Assembly: GCF_000720485.1 (NCBI RefSeq)
Contig: NZ_JOAX01000023.1
Coordinates: forward strand, 121,540 to 185,539
Length of the DNA stretch: 64,000 nt
Reading direction: 5' to 3'
Source of the DNA: Streptomyces ochraceiscleroticus
GTDB lineage: Bacteria; Actinomycetota; Actinomycetes; Streptomycetales; Streptomycetaceae
In this document: one piece after another, positions 27,186 to 35,528 of the stretch
Position numbering within the stretch: position 1 is the stretch's first letter
Layout of the letters: each line of letters begins with the position of its first letter
Position numbers and translations under genes: made by a program
Notes under the pieces: model-generated
Database searches by the model: none
The model's input: the letters and a program-made list of their open reading frames with translations, nothing else
Told to the model about the DNA's origin: nothing

Positions 27186-27364
27186 CATGGCCGGAGAGCG
27201 GTGCTCGATGCCGCCGGCTGCGGGCCGGGGAGCTGCCGGATCGCCGACAGACGGTCTCGCAGTTGGCGCGAAATCGGCTGTGGCGCAGCGCCGGGTAATC
27301 GGAGAAGATCTTGAGGCAGGGCCCGCACTGTCGGGCTCCGGGTTCTCTGGATAACCTCCCAGTC

Positions 27365-28210
27365 ATGTCCCGCCATGTCGCGATCGTCACCGATTCAACG
27401 GCCTACCTGCCGCGGGCGGCGCTGGAGCGCCACGGCATCACGGCGGTGCCGCTGACCGTGGTCCTCGGCGACGAGGCCCTGGAAGAGGGAACGGAGATCT
27501 CGGCCAGGTCGGTCGCCCAAGCCCTGCAGAAACGCAAGTACGTCACCACCTCCCGGCCCGCTCCCGAGACGTTCGCCGAGACCTACCGCGAGGTCGCGGC
27601 CGCGGGCGCCGACGGCATCGTCTCGCTCCACCTCTCCTCGGAGTTCTCCGGGACGTACGACGCGGCCGTACTGGCGGCCAAGGAGGCGCCGGTCCCCGTG
27701 CGGGTGGTGGACACCGGCATGGTCGCGATGGCACTGGGCTTCTGCGCCCTCGCGGCCGCGGAGGTCGCACAGTCCGGCGGGGACGTCGACGAGGCGGTGG
27801 CCGCGGCCGAAAAACGCGCCGAGGGCACCTCCGCGTACTTCTACGTCGACACCCTGGAGTACCTGCGCCGCGGCGGCCGCATCGGCGCGGCACAGGCCCT
27901 GCTGGGCTCCGCGCTCGCGGTCAAGCCCCTGCTCCAACTCGCCGACGGACGCATCGAACTGCGGGAAAAGGTCCGTACGGCTTCCAAGGCCATCGCGCGC
28001 CTGGAAGAGATCGTGGCGGACCGGGCGGGCACGGCTCCGGTCGATGTCGCGGTGCATCACCTGGCGGCGACCGAGCGCGCCGACGCCCTGGCCGATCGCC
28101 TCCGTGCCCGGGTGCCGGGCCTGATGGACCTGCACGTCAGCGAGGTGGGCGCGGTGATCGGCGCGCATACGGGGCCAGGGCTGCTGGGGGTTGTGCTGTC
28201 GCCGCGGTAG
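27365..28210 (+). CDS. DegV family fatty-acid-binding protein
   Basis: A 281-residue DegV/FakB-type protein. Signatures are the N-terminal VTDSTAYLP, the SSEFSGTYDAA segment that contacts the fatty-acid carboxylate, the YVDTLEYLRRGGRIG helix and the C-terminal HTGPGLLGV loop. Members bind a fatty acid; in Firmicutes they present it to the FakA kinase, but no fakA-like gene is in the window. ATG 27365 is set by TAACCT 7 nt upstream with no ribosome site (leaderless). Confidence 0.92.
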   Translation: MSRHVAIVTDSTAYLPRAALERHGITAVPLTVVLGDEALEEGTEISARSVAQALQKRKYVTTSRPAPETFAETYREVAAAGADGIVSLHLSSEFSGTYDAAVLAAKEAPVPVRVVDTGMVAMALGFCALAAAEVAQSGGDVDEAVAAAEKRAEGTSAYFYVDTLEYLRRGGRIGAAQALLGSALAVKPLLQLADGRIELREKVRTASKAIARLEEIVADRAGTAPVDVAVHHLAATERADALADRLRARVPGLMDLHVSEVGAVIGAHTGPGLLGVVLSPR

Positions 28211-28310
28211 GGCGGTGGGGTGCCGGGGAGGTGGGAGCGGTGGAGTGATGGTGCTGAGGTCGCCGTGACGGCGTTCTTGCCGCTCTGATTCCCTCGTCCG
28301 GGTGGCCGGG

Positions 28311-28337
28311 TTATCCACAACTCGACGGTTATCCACG
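28311..28337 (+). promoter_or_regulatory. Pair of DnaA-box-like sites upstream of comEA
   Basis: TTATCCACA (28311-28319) is a perfect match to the classical DnaA 9-mer and TTATCCACG (28329-28337) differs by one base. They are direct repeats 18 bp apart, centred about 55 bp upstream of the comEA -10-like hexamer TAGCGT (28376-28381). Confidence 0.55.
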
Positions 28338-28388
28338 GAATTTGGTGGTGATCGACGGGATTCGCGAAATCGCTCTAGCGTCGTCGAC

Positions 28389-29303
28389 ATGACTCCGCGA
28401 ACTCGCATCTCCGCACATTCCCCTGATCCCCCTGACCCACCTGTTCCGCCTGCTCCACCTGATCCACTTGATCCACCTGATTCATGGGGGCCTGGCCCGT
28501 TGCCGATGGCTCGATGGCGGGTGGCGCTGCAAGAGCGACTGCCGTTGTGGATCCAACTGCGGTGCGGCACGGACCCGAAGGCGCTCGGCGCGCTCGCCGT
28601 CGTGCTGCTGATCGCCGTGGCCTTCGCGGTCCACCATTTCTGGACCGCGCGGCCCCAGACGGTACGGGCGCCGACGGCACAGCACGCCTCGGCAGCCGCA
28701 CCGGGCGGCGACCCGACCACGGCCGAGCGGGCGGGGCCGGCCGGGCTCGCCGGTCCGAGCGGTGCCGCAGCCGGCGGGACCACGGCAGGCGCGACGGCCG
28801 GTGCGGTATCCGGCGCCTCGGACCGCCGCATCGTCGTGGACGTCGCGGGCAAGGTGCGCCGCCCCGGCATCCACCGCCTCCCTCCGGGGGCCCGCGTCGC
28901 CGATGCGCTGCGTGCCGCGGGCGGGGTGCTGCCCGGGACGAACACCCGCACGCTGAACCGCGCCCGACTCCTGGCGGACGGCGAGCAGGTCGTCGTCGGC
29001 GCTCCGGCCGCGGCCCCTGCGGCATCGGGCGGCGCTGCCGCCGCCGCTCCTGGTACCACGGGCAGTGGGGGCGCCCCGGGAGGCTCCGCTGCAGCCGGTG
29101 GCGCCCCGGCCAGTCCGGTCAGCCTGAACTCCGCCACTGCCGACCAGCTCGACACCCTCCCAGGCGTCGGCCCCGTCCTTGCCCAGCACATCATCGACTT
29201 CCGCACCCAGCACGGCGGCTTCACCTCGGTCGACCAACTGCAGCAAGTGAACGGAATCGGTGACCGCCGCTTCGCCGACCTGCGTCCCCTGGTGCAGCCA
29301 TGA
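28389..29303 (+). CDS. comEA: ComEA-like DNA-binding membrane protein
   Basis: A 304-residue protein of the DNA-uptake type. An N-terminal Pro/Asp repeat region (about residues 12-32), one membrane span (about 60-83), a low-complexity Ala/Gly linker, an SLBB domain (about 148-205, RIVVDVAGKVRRPGIH), a second Gly/Ala/Pro linker and a C-terminal helix-hairpin-helix pair (LNSATADQLDTLPGVG ... VNGIGDRRF) that binds double-stranded DNA. The start ATG has TAGCGT 7 nt upstream (leaderless). Its stop overlaps the comEC start as ATGA. Its biological role in Streptomyces is unproven. Confidence 0.93.
   Translation: MTPRTRISAHSPDPPDPPVPPAPPDPLDPPDSWGPGPLPMARWRVALQERLPLWIQLRCGTDPKALGALAVVLLIAVAFAVHHFWTARPQTVRAPTAQHASAAAPGGDPTTAERAGPAGLAGPSGAAAGGTTAGATAGAVSGASDRRIVVDVAGKVRRPGIHRLPPGARVADALRAAGGVLPGTNTRTLNRARLLADGEQVVVGAPAAAPAASGGAAAAAPGTTGSGGAPGGSAAAGGAPASPVSLNSATADQLDTLPGVGPVLAQHIIDFRTQHGGFTSVDQLQQVNGIGDRRFADLRPLVQP
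28422..28484 (+). repeat. Seven 9-bp coding repeats in comEA
   Basis: Seven tandem 9-mers of the form CCTGATCCA (with one- or two-base changes) encode PDP/PVP/PAP/LDP units just after the comEA start. The units are richer in A/T than the surrounding sequence. Confidence 0.75.
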
Positions 29304-32263
29304 CCACCCCGTGGGCTCCGGCCTCCTCGTACGGCTCGACTGCCGGGCAGTCGACGAACGACCCCGAGGGGGAACGGGCCGACTCACGGCCGACCCCGGC
29401 CGCCCCGCAGCCGTCGGCAGGGCCTGGTGCCCCGCAGGTGCAGAGTCCGCAGGGGGAGGGACCGGCCGACCTGCGGTTGGTTGCACCGGCGCTCGCGGCC
29501 TGGGGAGCCGCGGCACTGGCTCTGGACGCCCCCGTCCGCCCGCTGCTCCTGTTCTGTGCCGCTGCCCTCGTGCTGGCCGGCCTCGCAGTCCTCCGGGCCG
29601 TACGCCGCCGCGCGGCCGGACCGGCCGCCTCCCCGGAGCCTGGCCCGCGTCCCCGCACCGGTCTTCTTCGCAGCGGGTGGCGCCGACGGCGTACGGCATG
29701 GGACGCGGGGACACTCGTCGCGGCGGCCGCGGTGCTGCTCTGCGCGGTGGGTGGTGCGGCCGCGGCCGCGCTGCAGGGAGCGGATCTGCGGCGCGGCCCG
29801 GTGCCCCGGCTGGCGCATCAGTACGCGCAAGCCACCGTCGAGTTGGAGGTGACCGAGGACCCGCACCTCGCCCGGCAGCGAGTGCGCGGCGCGCAACGTA
29901 TGCCGGCCGCCGTCGTGTTCGCCGCCGACGTACGCCGCATCACCGCACCGGACGGTACGGTGACCGCCCTCCGCACCCCCGTCCTGGTCATCGTCCCCCA
30001 GCACCGGCCTCAGCCGGACCGCACGCCACGCACAGGAGACGGGCAGGACGGGCGAGAGCACACCCACTCGACCGCGCAAGCCCCCGACAGCGCCGCCACC
30101 GGTCCCTGGCGGGCGCTGCTCCCGTCCACACGCATCCGGGTCGGGGCACGGCTCGCACCCCCGCTGCCGCCCACCGACCGGGTGGCCGCCGTACTGCGCG
30201 TAGCGGCCGATGCGGCCGACTCACCACCGCGGCGCATCGGTGGCCCCACGTCTCTCCAGCGGCTGGCGGGCTTCCTCCGGGGAGGGCTGCGCGAGGCGTC
30301 CGATGGCCTGCGGCCCGACGCGCGCGCCTTGCTGCCCGGGCTCGTCGTCGGCGACACCTCCCGGCTGACGCCGGAGCTCGACGACGCCTTCCGGGCCACC
30401 GACCTGACCCACCTGCTCGCCGTCTCCGGCAGCAACCTCACCATCGTGCTGGCCCTGCTCATCGGCCCGCCGCAGCTCGCCATACGTGCCGAACGCCGGG
30501 GCATCGCGCCCCGCCTGGGCCTGTCGCTGCGGACCACGGCGCTGATCGGCGGCGCGGTGGCGCTCGCCTTCGTCGTCGTGTGCCGCCCCGACCCCAGCGT
30601 GCTGCGCGCCGCCGCCTGCGGCCTGATCACGCTGCTGGCCATCGGTTCGGGGCGCCGCCGTACGCTGCTTCCCGCGCTCGCCGCCGCCGTGCTGCTGCTG
30701 GTCCTCTACGACCCCTGGCTGGCCCGGAGTTACGGCTTTCTGCTCTCCGTCCTGGCCACCGGCGCGCTGCTCACTCTCGCACCGCGCTGGAGCGCCGCCC
30801 TGCAGCGGCGGCGCGTTCCGCCGCGGCTCGCCGAGGTGATCGCCGCGGCCGCCGCCGCGCAGGCCGTGTGCGCACCGGTCATCGCGGTGCTCGCCGCCCG
30901 CGTCGGCCTGATGGCCATCCCCTGCAACCTGCTCGCGGAGCTGGCCGTGGCGCCCGCGACGGTGCTCGGGTTCGCGGCCCTGGCCACCGCGCCTCTTCTC
31001 CCGCCGCTCGCCATCGCGTTCGCCTGGTGCGGGGGATGGCCGGCCGAGTGGATCGCGGCGATCGCGCGGACGGGAGCGGCGCTGCCCGGCGCCGAGTTCG
31101 GCTGGCCCGGTGGCTGGGCAGGGGGCTTCCTGCTGGCCGCGGTCATCACCGCCCTGGTACCGGTCGCCCGGGTCCTGCTGCGGTACCGCTGGTTGTGCGT
31201 CGTCTGCGCCCTGCTCCTGGTCGTTCTCGTCGTCCGGCCCGTGCCCCTGACGCGGATCATCACCGGCTGGCCGCCGCCCGGCTGGCGGCTGGCCGTGTGC
31301 GACGTCGGCCAGGGAGACGGCCTCGTCGTAGCCACCGGCCCCGGCAGCGCGCTGGTCGTGGACACCGGCCCCGACCCGCGTGCCATGGACCGCTGTCTGC
31401 AGGAACTGGGCGTACGCCGCATCCCGCTCCTCGTCCTCACCCACTTCCACGCCGATCATGTGGACGGCCTCCCAGGCGCGCTCCGGGGCCGCAGCGTCGG
31501 CACGCTGGAGACCACGACGCGCGAGGACCCGCCGGACCAGGCGGCGTTCGTCCGCAAGGTGGCGGCCGACCATGACGTACCGGAGATCAGGGCCGTACCG
31601 GGGGAGCGGCGCCGAGCGGGCGCGGTGTCCTGGGAAGTCCTCTGGCCCCCGCAACCGTCACCGGTGCCGCCCCAGCTCCCGGCCCTGGCCTCGGCCCCGG
31701 CCGCGCGCCCGGCCATGCGTACGGCGACCGGTTCGCCGCCCCCTGTTCCCTCCACCGGGCCCATGCCCGAAGGGCCCAACAACGCCAGCGTCACCCTCCT
31801 CGTGCATACGGCAGGACTGACCGTCCTTCTCCTCGGTGACCTCGAACCGCCCGCTCAGCAGGAACTGTTGGCCGCCCACCCCGGGCTGCGGGCGATCGAC
31901 GTGCTCAAGGTCGCCCACCACGGCTCCGCCTATCAGGACCCGGCGCTCCTGCGCGCGCTGGCGCCGCGGCTCGCCCTGATCAGCGTGGGTGCCGGGAACC
32001 CGTACGGCCACCCGGCTCCCAGCACGGTCGCCGCGCTGCGCGTACAGGGGGCGAGGGTGCTGCGTACGGACACCGACGGCGCGATCGCCGTGACGGGCAG
32101 CGTCACCACCGGCCTCGCGGCCGCCACCAGCAACGGCCGGCGTCGGCGCCCGGTCCGCGGAGGGCAGCGGCCGGCCCGCCGCCGGGTGGCGGTCAGGGAC
32201 GGCATACGGAGGCCGACAGGCTCCGGTCGTCGGCGCAGGGCACGTGTTTGTACATCCGCATGA
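29300..32263 (+). CDS. comEC: ComEC/Rec2-type DNA channel protein with MBL domain
   Basis: A 987-residue polytopic membrane protein. A low-complexity N-terminus is followed by spans, an OB-like extracellular domain, and the competence-domain core with RALLPGLVVGDTS and LLAVSGSNL signatures. The C-terminal third has a metallo-beta-lactamase-like domain with LTHFHADH (about residue 713) and VAHHGSAYQD later, likely degrading the non-transported DNA strand. The start overlaps the comEA stop (ATGA). The last ~25 codons are Arg-rich and overlap the convergent gene by 71 bases. Confidence 0.94.
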   Translation: MTTPWAPASSYGSTAGQSTNDPEGERADSRPTPAAPQPSAGPGAPQVQSPQGEGPADLRLVAPALAAWGAAALALDAPVRPLLLFCAAALVLAGLAVLRAVRRRAAGPAASPEPGPRPRTGLLRSGWRRRRTAWDAGTLVAAAAVLLCAVGGAAAAALQGADLRRGPVPRLAHQYAQATVELEVTEDPHLARQRVRGAQRMPAAVVFAADVRRITAPDGTVTALRTPVLVIVPQHRPQPDRTPRTGDGQDGREHTHSTAQAPDSAATGPWRALLPSTRIRVGARLAPPLPPTDRVAAVLRVAADAADSPPRRIGGPTSLQRLAGFLRGGLREASDGLRPDARALLPGLVVGDTSRLTPELDDAFRATDLTHLLAVSGSNLTIVLALLIGPPQLAIRAERRGIAPRLGLSLRTTALIGGAVALAFVVVCRPDPSVLRAAACGLITLLAIGSGRRRTLLPALAAAVLLLVLYDPWLARSYGFLLSVLATGALLTLAPRWSAALQRRRVPPRLAEVIAAAAAAQAVCAPVIAVLAARVGLMAIPCNLLAELAVAPATVLGFAALATAPLLPPLAIAFAWCGGWPAEWIAAIARTGAALPGAEFGWPGGWAGGFLLAAVITALVPVARVLLRYRWLCVVCALLLVVLVVRPVPLTRIITGWPPPGWRLAVCDVGQGDGLVVATGPGSALVVDTGPDPRAMDRCLQELGVRRIPLLVLTHFHADHVDGLPGALRGRSVGTLETTTREDPPDQAAFVRKVAADHDVPEIRAVPGERRRAGAVSWEVLWPPQPSPVPPQLPALASAPAARPAMRTATGSPPPVPSTGPMPEGPNNASVTLLVHTAGLTVLLLGDLEPPAQQELLAAHPGLRAIDVLKVAHHGSAYQDPALLRALAPRLALISVGAGNPYGHPAPSTVAALRVQGARVLRTDTDGAIAVTGSVTTGLAAATSNGRRRRPVRGGQRPARRRVAVRDGIRRPTGSGRRRRARVCTSA

Positions 32264-33716
32264 CGTTCTTCGCGGTGTCGGAGTTCAGGTAGGTCAGGAA
32301 CTTCGCGGCGAGGGAGCCGTCCGCCGGATGCCCGTAGGAGTACAAGAACTCAACGGTCCAGAAGGGGTACTCATGTTGCTGTCCCCACTCGATGTCGGGC
32401 TCGTGCCCGTCCAGCCGGATGGCGATGACGTGCGGCCGCTTGGCCGCCGCGTAGGTCTCGGCGTAACCGACCGCTCCCGCCACGCGGTCGACCGCGTCCA
32501 GCAGTCCGGTGGTGCTGTTCACCTCGCAGCGGGTGACGCGGGCCCGCTCGTCCCGGTCCTTGCCGGTGCAGTCGTACGACGACACCACGCCCGGCTCCGA
32601 ACGGTGCAGCACGGTCGTCTCGAAGGCCCGCCGGGTCCCGGAGCCGGCGTCGCGGCCGACGACGTGGATCGGGAGGTCGTTGCCGCCGACGTCCTGCCAG
32701 TTGGTGTACGTGCCGTCGTAGATCTTCCGCACCTGGTCGAGGGTGAGGTTGTCGACGCCGGTGCGTTCGTTGACGACCAGGCTGAGCAGGATGACGCCCA
32801 CCCGCTCGCCCTGCAGCCGCCCGTAGATCGAGGGGGCGGGGACGTCGGACATGGCGAGGAAGGACGGGCTGCCGGAGCGGGTGGCGCGCCCGGACCGGTT
32901 CAGGTTGGCGAGGCCGGAGAGGCTGCCGCTCCGGGCGACGTCGATCGCGGCACCAGGGCAGCGCGCCTGATACTGGCGGGCGATCTCCTGCATCGGGGGA
33001 GCGAACGCGGTGGACCCGTCGATGGTCAGCCGCCCCGTGGCGCACTCGGCGCGGGCGGGCGGTGTCGGGGTGCTGAGCAGCAGTCCGCCCAGCAGCCCGA
33101 CCAGCACGATGAAGAGGCCGCCGAGGGCGAGGCTCGGCTTGCGTGGGCCCCAGCGCTGGGTGTTCCGGCGGATCCGGCCGCCGCTGAGGAAGCCGCCGAC
33201 GACCACCTCGCCGCCGGTCCGCGCCCGGCCGCGGCCTGCGGCGTCCTCGTCCGTTCCGGAGAGCAGCACCAGCAGCTTGAAGTGGTTGCGGGTGTTGAGC
33301 GGGACCTTCGGTATGTGCAGGCGGTTGCCGCTGTGGCGCAGGCCGGCGCCGGGCCGGGTCAGCATGCCGATCAGGTCGGTCGGGTTGGCGTCCGGTACCT
33401 CGACGCCGATGACCGTGCGGCCGGTGAACTCCACCGTCAGGGGTTCCTGGTAGTCCTGCCGGACGATGTCCTTGCTGCCGTCGTTCTCGATCCGCAGCAG
33501 GGCCAGCGTGGCGTCGGAGATCTCCTGTTCCTGTCTCAGGAGCCGCAACTGCACGAGACTGTGGGCGTCCTGAGGGTTCATGCCGATCGGGGTGTCCATC
33601 TGGACCCGGTAGCCGATGCGCTTGCGGCCGGGCAGGAAGCGCTCCACGGCCCAGAGCACGGCGGTGGCCGCGAGTCCGGCCAGGGCCAGGATGGTCTCGG
33701 TGTCCGGCATGGCCAC
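32193..33716 (-). CDS. Membrane-tethered PstS-like substrate-binding protein
   Basis: A 507-residue protein with unusual order: an N-terminal hydrophobic segment (about 7-27), a polar domain of ~170 residues, a second span (about 202-222), then a phosphate-binding-protein-like domain (about 230-505) with LTIDGSTAF, the MSDVPAP segment and the ligand-loop GSGTRRAFE. Free PstS proteins are lipoproteins; here the binding domain is tethered after a cytosolic domain, and no pstCAB transporter genes are nearby. It may act as a sensor or receptor rather than a transporter subunit. GTG start with GAGG 5 nt upstream. Confidence 0.82.
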   Translation of the reverse strand: MAMPDTETILALAGLAATAVLWAVERFLPGRKRIGYRVQMDTPIGMNPQDAHSLVQLRLLRQEQEISDATLALLRIENDGSKDIVRQDYQEPLTVEFTGRTVIGVEVPDANPTDLIGMLTRPGAGLRHSGNRLHIPKVPLNTRNHFKLLVLLSGTDEDAAGRGRARTGGEVVVGGFLSGGRIRRNTQRWGPRKPSLALGGLFIVLVGLLGGLLLSTPTPPARAECATGRLTIDGSTAFAPPMQEIARQYQARCPGAAIDVARSGSLSGLANLNRSGRATRSGSPSFLAMSDVPAPSIYGRLQGERVGVILLSLVVNERTGVDNLTLDQVRKIYDGTYTNWQDVGGNDLPIHVVGRDAGSGTRRAFETTVLHRSEPGVVSSYDCTGKDRDERARVTRCEVNSTTGLLDAVDRVAGAVGYAETYAAAKRPHVIAIRLDGHEPDIEWGQQHEYPFWTVEFLYSYGHPADGSLAAKFLTYLNSDTAKNVMRMYKHVPCADDRSLSASVCRP

Positions 33717-33893
33717 GGCAACCTCGCACGGGAGATCGGAGAGGGGACGACTGCGCTCTGTGGGACTGAGGGTGGAGCTGAGGGCAAGTACGGTGATGCC
33801 CGCAATCTAGGGAGCCCTCGCCATGGCCGAGCACGCTTCGGCAAGCCTTCACCAGAGGTTCAGCCGACAGCCGTCGGAGCCGGGAGAACCCGG

Positions 33894-33910
33894 ATCTGTA
33901 AACTCCAGAT
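33894..33910 (+). promoter_or_regulatory. Inverted repeat overlapping the Rrf2 gene promoter
   Basis: ATCTG (33894-33898), 7 nt, CAGAT (33906-33910). The spacer contains the -10-like TAAACT (33899-33904), which lies 7 nt before the ATG. A repressor bound here would block a leaderless promoter, so autoregulation by the Rrf2 protein is a reasonable inference. Confidence 0.5.
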
Positions 33911-33911
33911 T

Positions 33912-34397
33912 ATGAGGATGAGTGAAGGCGTCGAGTGGGGGCTGCACTGCTGTGTGACGCTGGCCTGGCTCGGGGACGAGCGGCCGGTGTCCACGGCGAG
34001 GCTGGCCGCGTTCTTCGACCTGCCGGCCGCGTACCTCAACAAGCGCCTCCAGGCGCTCGTACGGGCCGGCATCCTCAGCTCGACGCCGGGCGCCCGCGGT
34101 GGTTTCCGGCTCGCCCGGCCACCGGAGGCGATCACGCTCATGGACGTGGTCACCGCGATCGAGGGGCCGGAGGAGGCGTTCCGCTGTACGGAGATCCGGC
34201 AGCAGGGCGCGGGGGCCGAGGGGCCGGGGCGCGACTTCCGGGCGCCGTGCGGCATCGCCACGGCCATGCGCCGCGCCGAGCTGGCCTGGCGCCGCGAGCT
34301 GGCCGCGCAGACCCTCGCCGATGTGCTCGCCGCGGCCCCGGCGACAGCGGCGGACCGTACGCGGCGATGGTTCGCGATGGAGAGGACGGGGAGCTGA
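33912..34397 (+). CDS. Rrf2 family transcriptional regulator
   Basis: A 161-residue winged-helix regulator. The N-terminal Rrf2 signature (EGVEWGLHCC, then the recognition helix around LPAAYLNKRLQALVRAGIL and the GARGGFRLAR wing) is clear. A dimer helix follows. Cysteines at the usual sensor loop (FRCTEIR ... APCGIATAM) number two instead of the three of NsrR/IscR types, with an extra CC pair near the N-terminus, so cluster binding is uncertain. Leaderless start (TAAACT 7 nt upstream). The stop overlaps the NAT gene start as TGATG, suggesting co-regulation. Confidence 0.9.
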   Translation: MRMSEGVEWGLHCCVTLAWLGDERPVSTARLAAFFDLPAAYLNKRLQALVRAGILSSTPGARGGFRLARPPEAITLMDVVTAIEGPEEAFRCTEIRQQGAGAEGPGRDFRAPCGIATAMRRAELAWRRELAAQTLADVLAAAPATAADRTRRWFAMERTGS

Positions 34398-35167
34398 TGG
34401 CCGCCGTCGACGCGTACCTTCGGCGGATCGGTGCCGCGCGGCCCGCTGTGCCTGATGCCGACGCGCTGCGGACGCTGCACCTCCAGCATCTGCGGACGGT
34501 GCCGTTCGAGAACCTCTCCATCCACCTCGGCGAGGAGATCGTCCTCACCGAGCAGGCGCTGCTGGACAAGGTCGTACGGGACCGCCGGGGTGGGTTCTGC
34601 TACGAACTCAACGGGGCGTTCGCGTTCCTGCTGACCGCGCTCGGGTACGACGCCGAGCTGCTGTCCGGCCGGGTCTACGGAGAGGACGGGCGGCTGGGCA
34701 TCCCGTACGACCACGCGGCCGTGCGTGTCCGTACGCCGGGCGGGCCGCTGCTGGCCGATGTCGGGTTCGGGCGGCACAGTCACCATCCGCTGCGGCTGGA
34801 CACGGCGGAGGAGCAGGCCGAGCCGGGCGGGGTCTTCCGGGTCGTGGAGACGGCCGAGGGTGACCTCGACGTACTGCGGGACGGGGCGCCGCAGTACCGC
34901 CTCAAGCTGCGGCCACGGGCGCTCGCCGACTTCGAGGCGGGCTGCTGGTGGCAGACCACGTCGCCGAAGTCGCACTTCACCCAGTCGCTGGTCTGTTCGC
35001 GGCTCACCGATGACGGCGGCCGGATCACGCTCTCCGGCCGGACGCTCGTGACCACCGAACCCGACGGGAGCCGGACGGAGCGCGAGATCCCCGAGGCGGA
35101 GGTACTCGCGGCCTACCGCACGCACTTCGGCATAACCCTCGACCGCGCCCCGCTGCGGACTGGGTGA
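34397..35167 (+). CDS. nat: Arylamine N-acetyltransferase
   Basis: Transfers an acetyl (or other acyl) group from CoA to aromatic amines or hydrazines. The 256 residues carry the Cys-His-Asp triad: C68 in RGGFCYELN, H106 in PYDHAAV and D121 in LLADVGFG. The N-terminal helical bundle with HLRTVPFENLSIHLG is typical. It starts within the stop of the Rrf2 gene (TGATG), so it is translated from the same mRNA. Actinobacterial NATs act in detoxification or, in some clusters, as amide synthases in antibiotic pathways; no such cluster is seen here. Confidence 0.93.
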   Translation: MAAVDAYLRRIGAARPAVPDADALRTLHLQHLRTVPFENLSIHLGEEIVLTEQALLDKVVRDRRGGFCYELNGAFAFLLTALGYDAELLSGRVYGEDGRLGIPYDHAAVRVRTPGGPLLADVGFGRHSHHPLRLDTAEEQAEPGGVFRVVETAEGDLDVLRDGAPQYRLKLRPRALADFEAGCWWQTTSPKSHFTQSLVCSRLTDDGGRITLSGRTLVTTEPDGSRTEREIPEAEVLAAYRTHFGITLDRAPLRTG

Positions 35168-35184
35168 GAGGGACCCGGTAGGGG

Positions 35185-35436
35185 TCAGGGGCGGGCTGGT
35201 TCCAGCCAGCCCTCGTATGCGGCGGCCAGGGTGTCCAGGGCGGCCGGGTCGCAGGTGGATCGGGGGTCTTCCACGACGACGAGCCACTGCGCGTCCTCGG
35301 CGTCGTCCTCGCCGGCCAGGGCGTCCCGTACGAGCTGCGGCTGCTGGGTCACGCCGTACTCGTCGGTCAGCACCTCGGCCACTTCCTCAGCGGCGTCCCG
35401 GTCGGGCAGTACCAGTACATGTCGAACATCGCTCAC
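35185..35436 (-). CDS. Small conserved acidic protein
   Basis: An 83-residue protein of unknown function starting at GTG 35436. It begins DVRHVLVLPDRDAAEEVAEVL and contains WLVVVEDP, looking like a small alpha/beta fold. GAGAAT lies 6 nt upstream of the GTG, a weak leaderless-type signal. A longer frame upstream to 35547 reads low-complexity sequence and overlaps the divergent holA start, so it is not used. Confidence 0.65.
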   Translation of the reverse strand: MSDVRHVLVLPDRDAAEEVAEVLTDEYGVTQQPQLVRDALAGEDDAEDAQWLVVVEDPRSTCDPAALDTLAAAYEGWLEPARP

Positions 35437-35528
35437 CCGGCCATTCTCCGACAGCGGTCGTCCACCGGCAGCGGCCGGTGCCGCGGTCGGCGGCCGGTGT
35501 GTCAGTGGGGCGTGGGATGCTGTGCGCG

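Noticed and set aside
29260..31575. Long plus-strand frame overlapping comEC in another frame
   Set aside because: Arg/Pro/Gly-rich shadow; the comEC frame has clear competence-family signatures.
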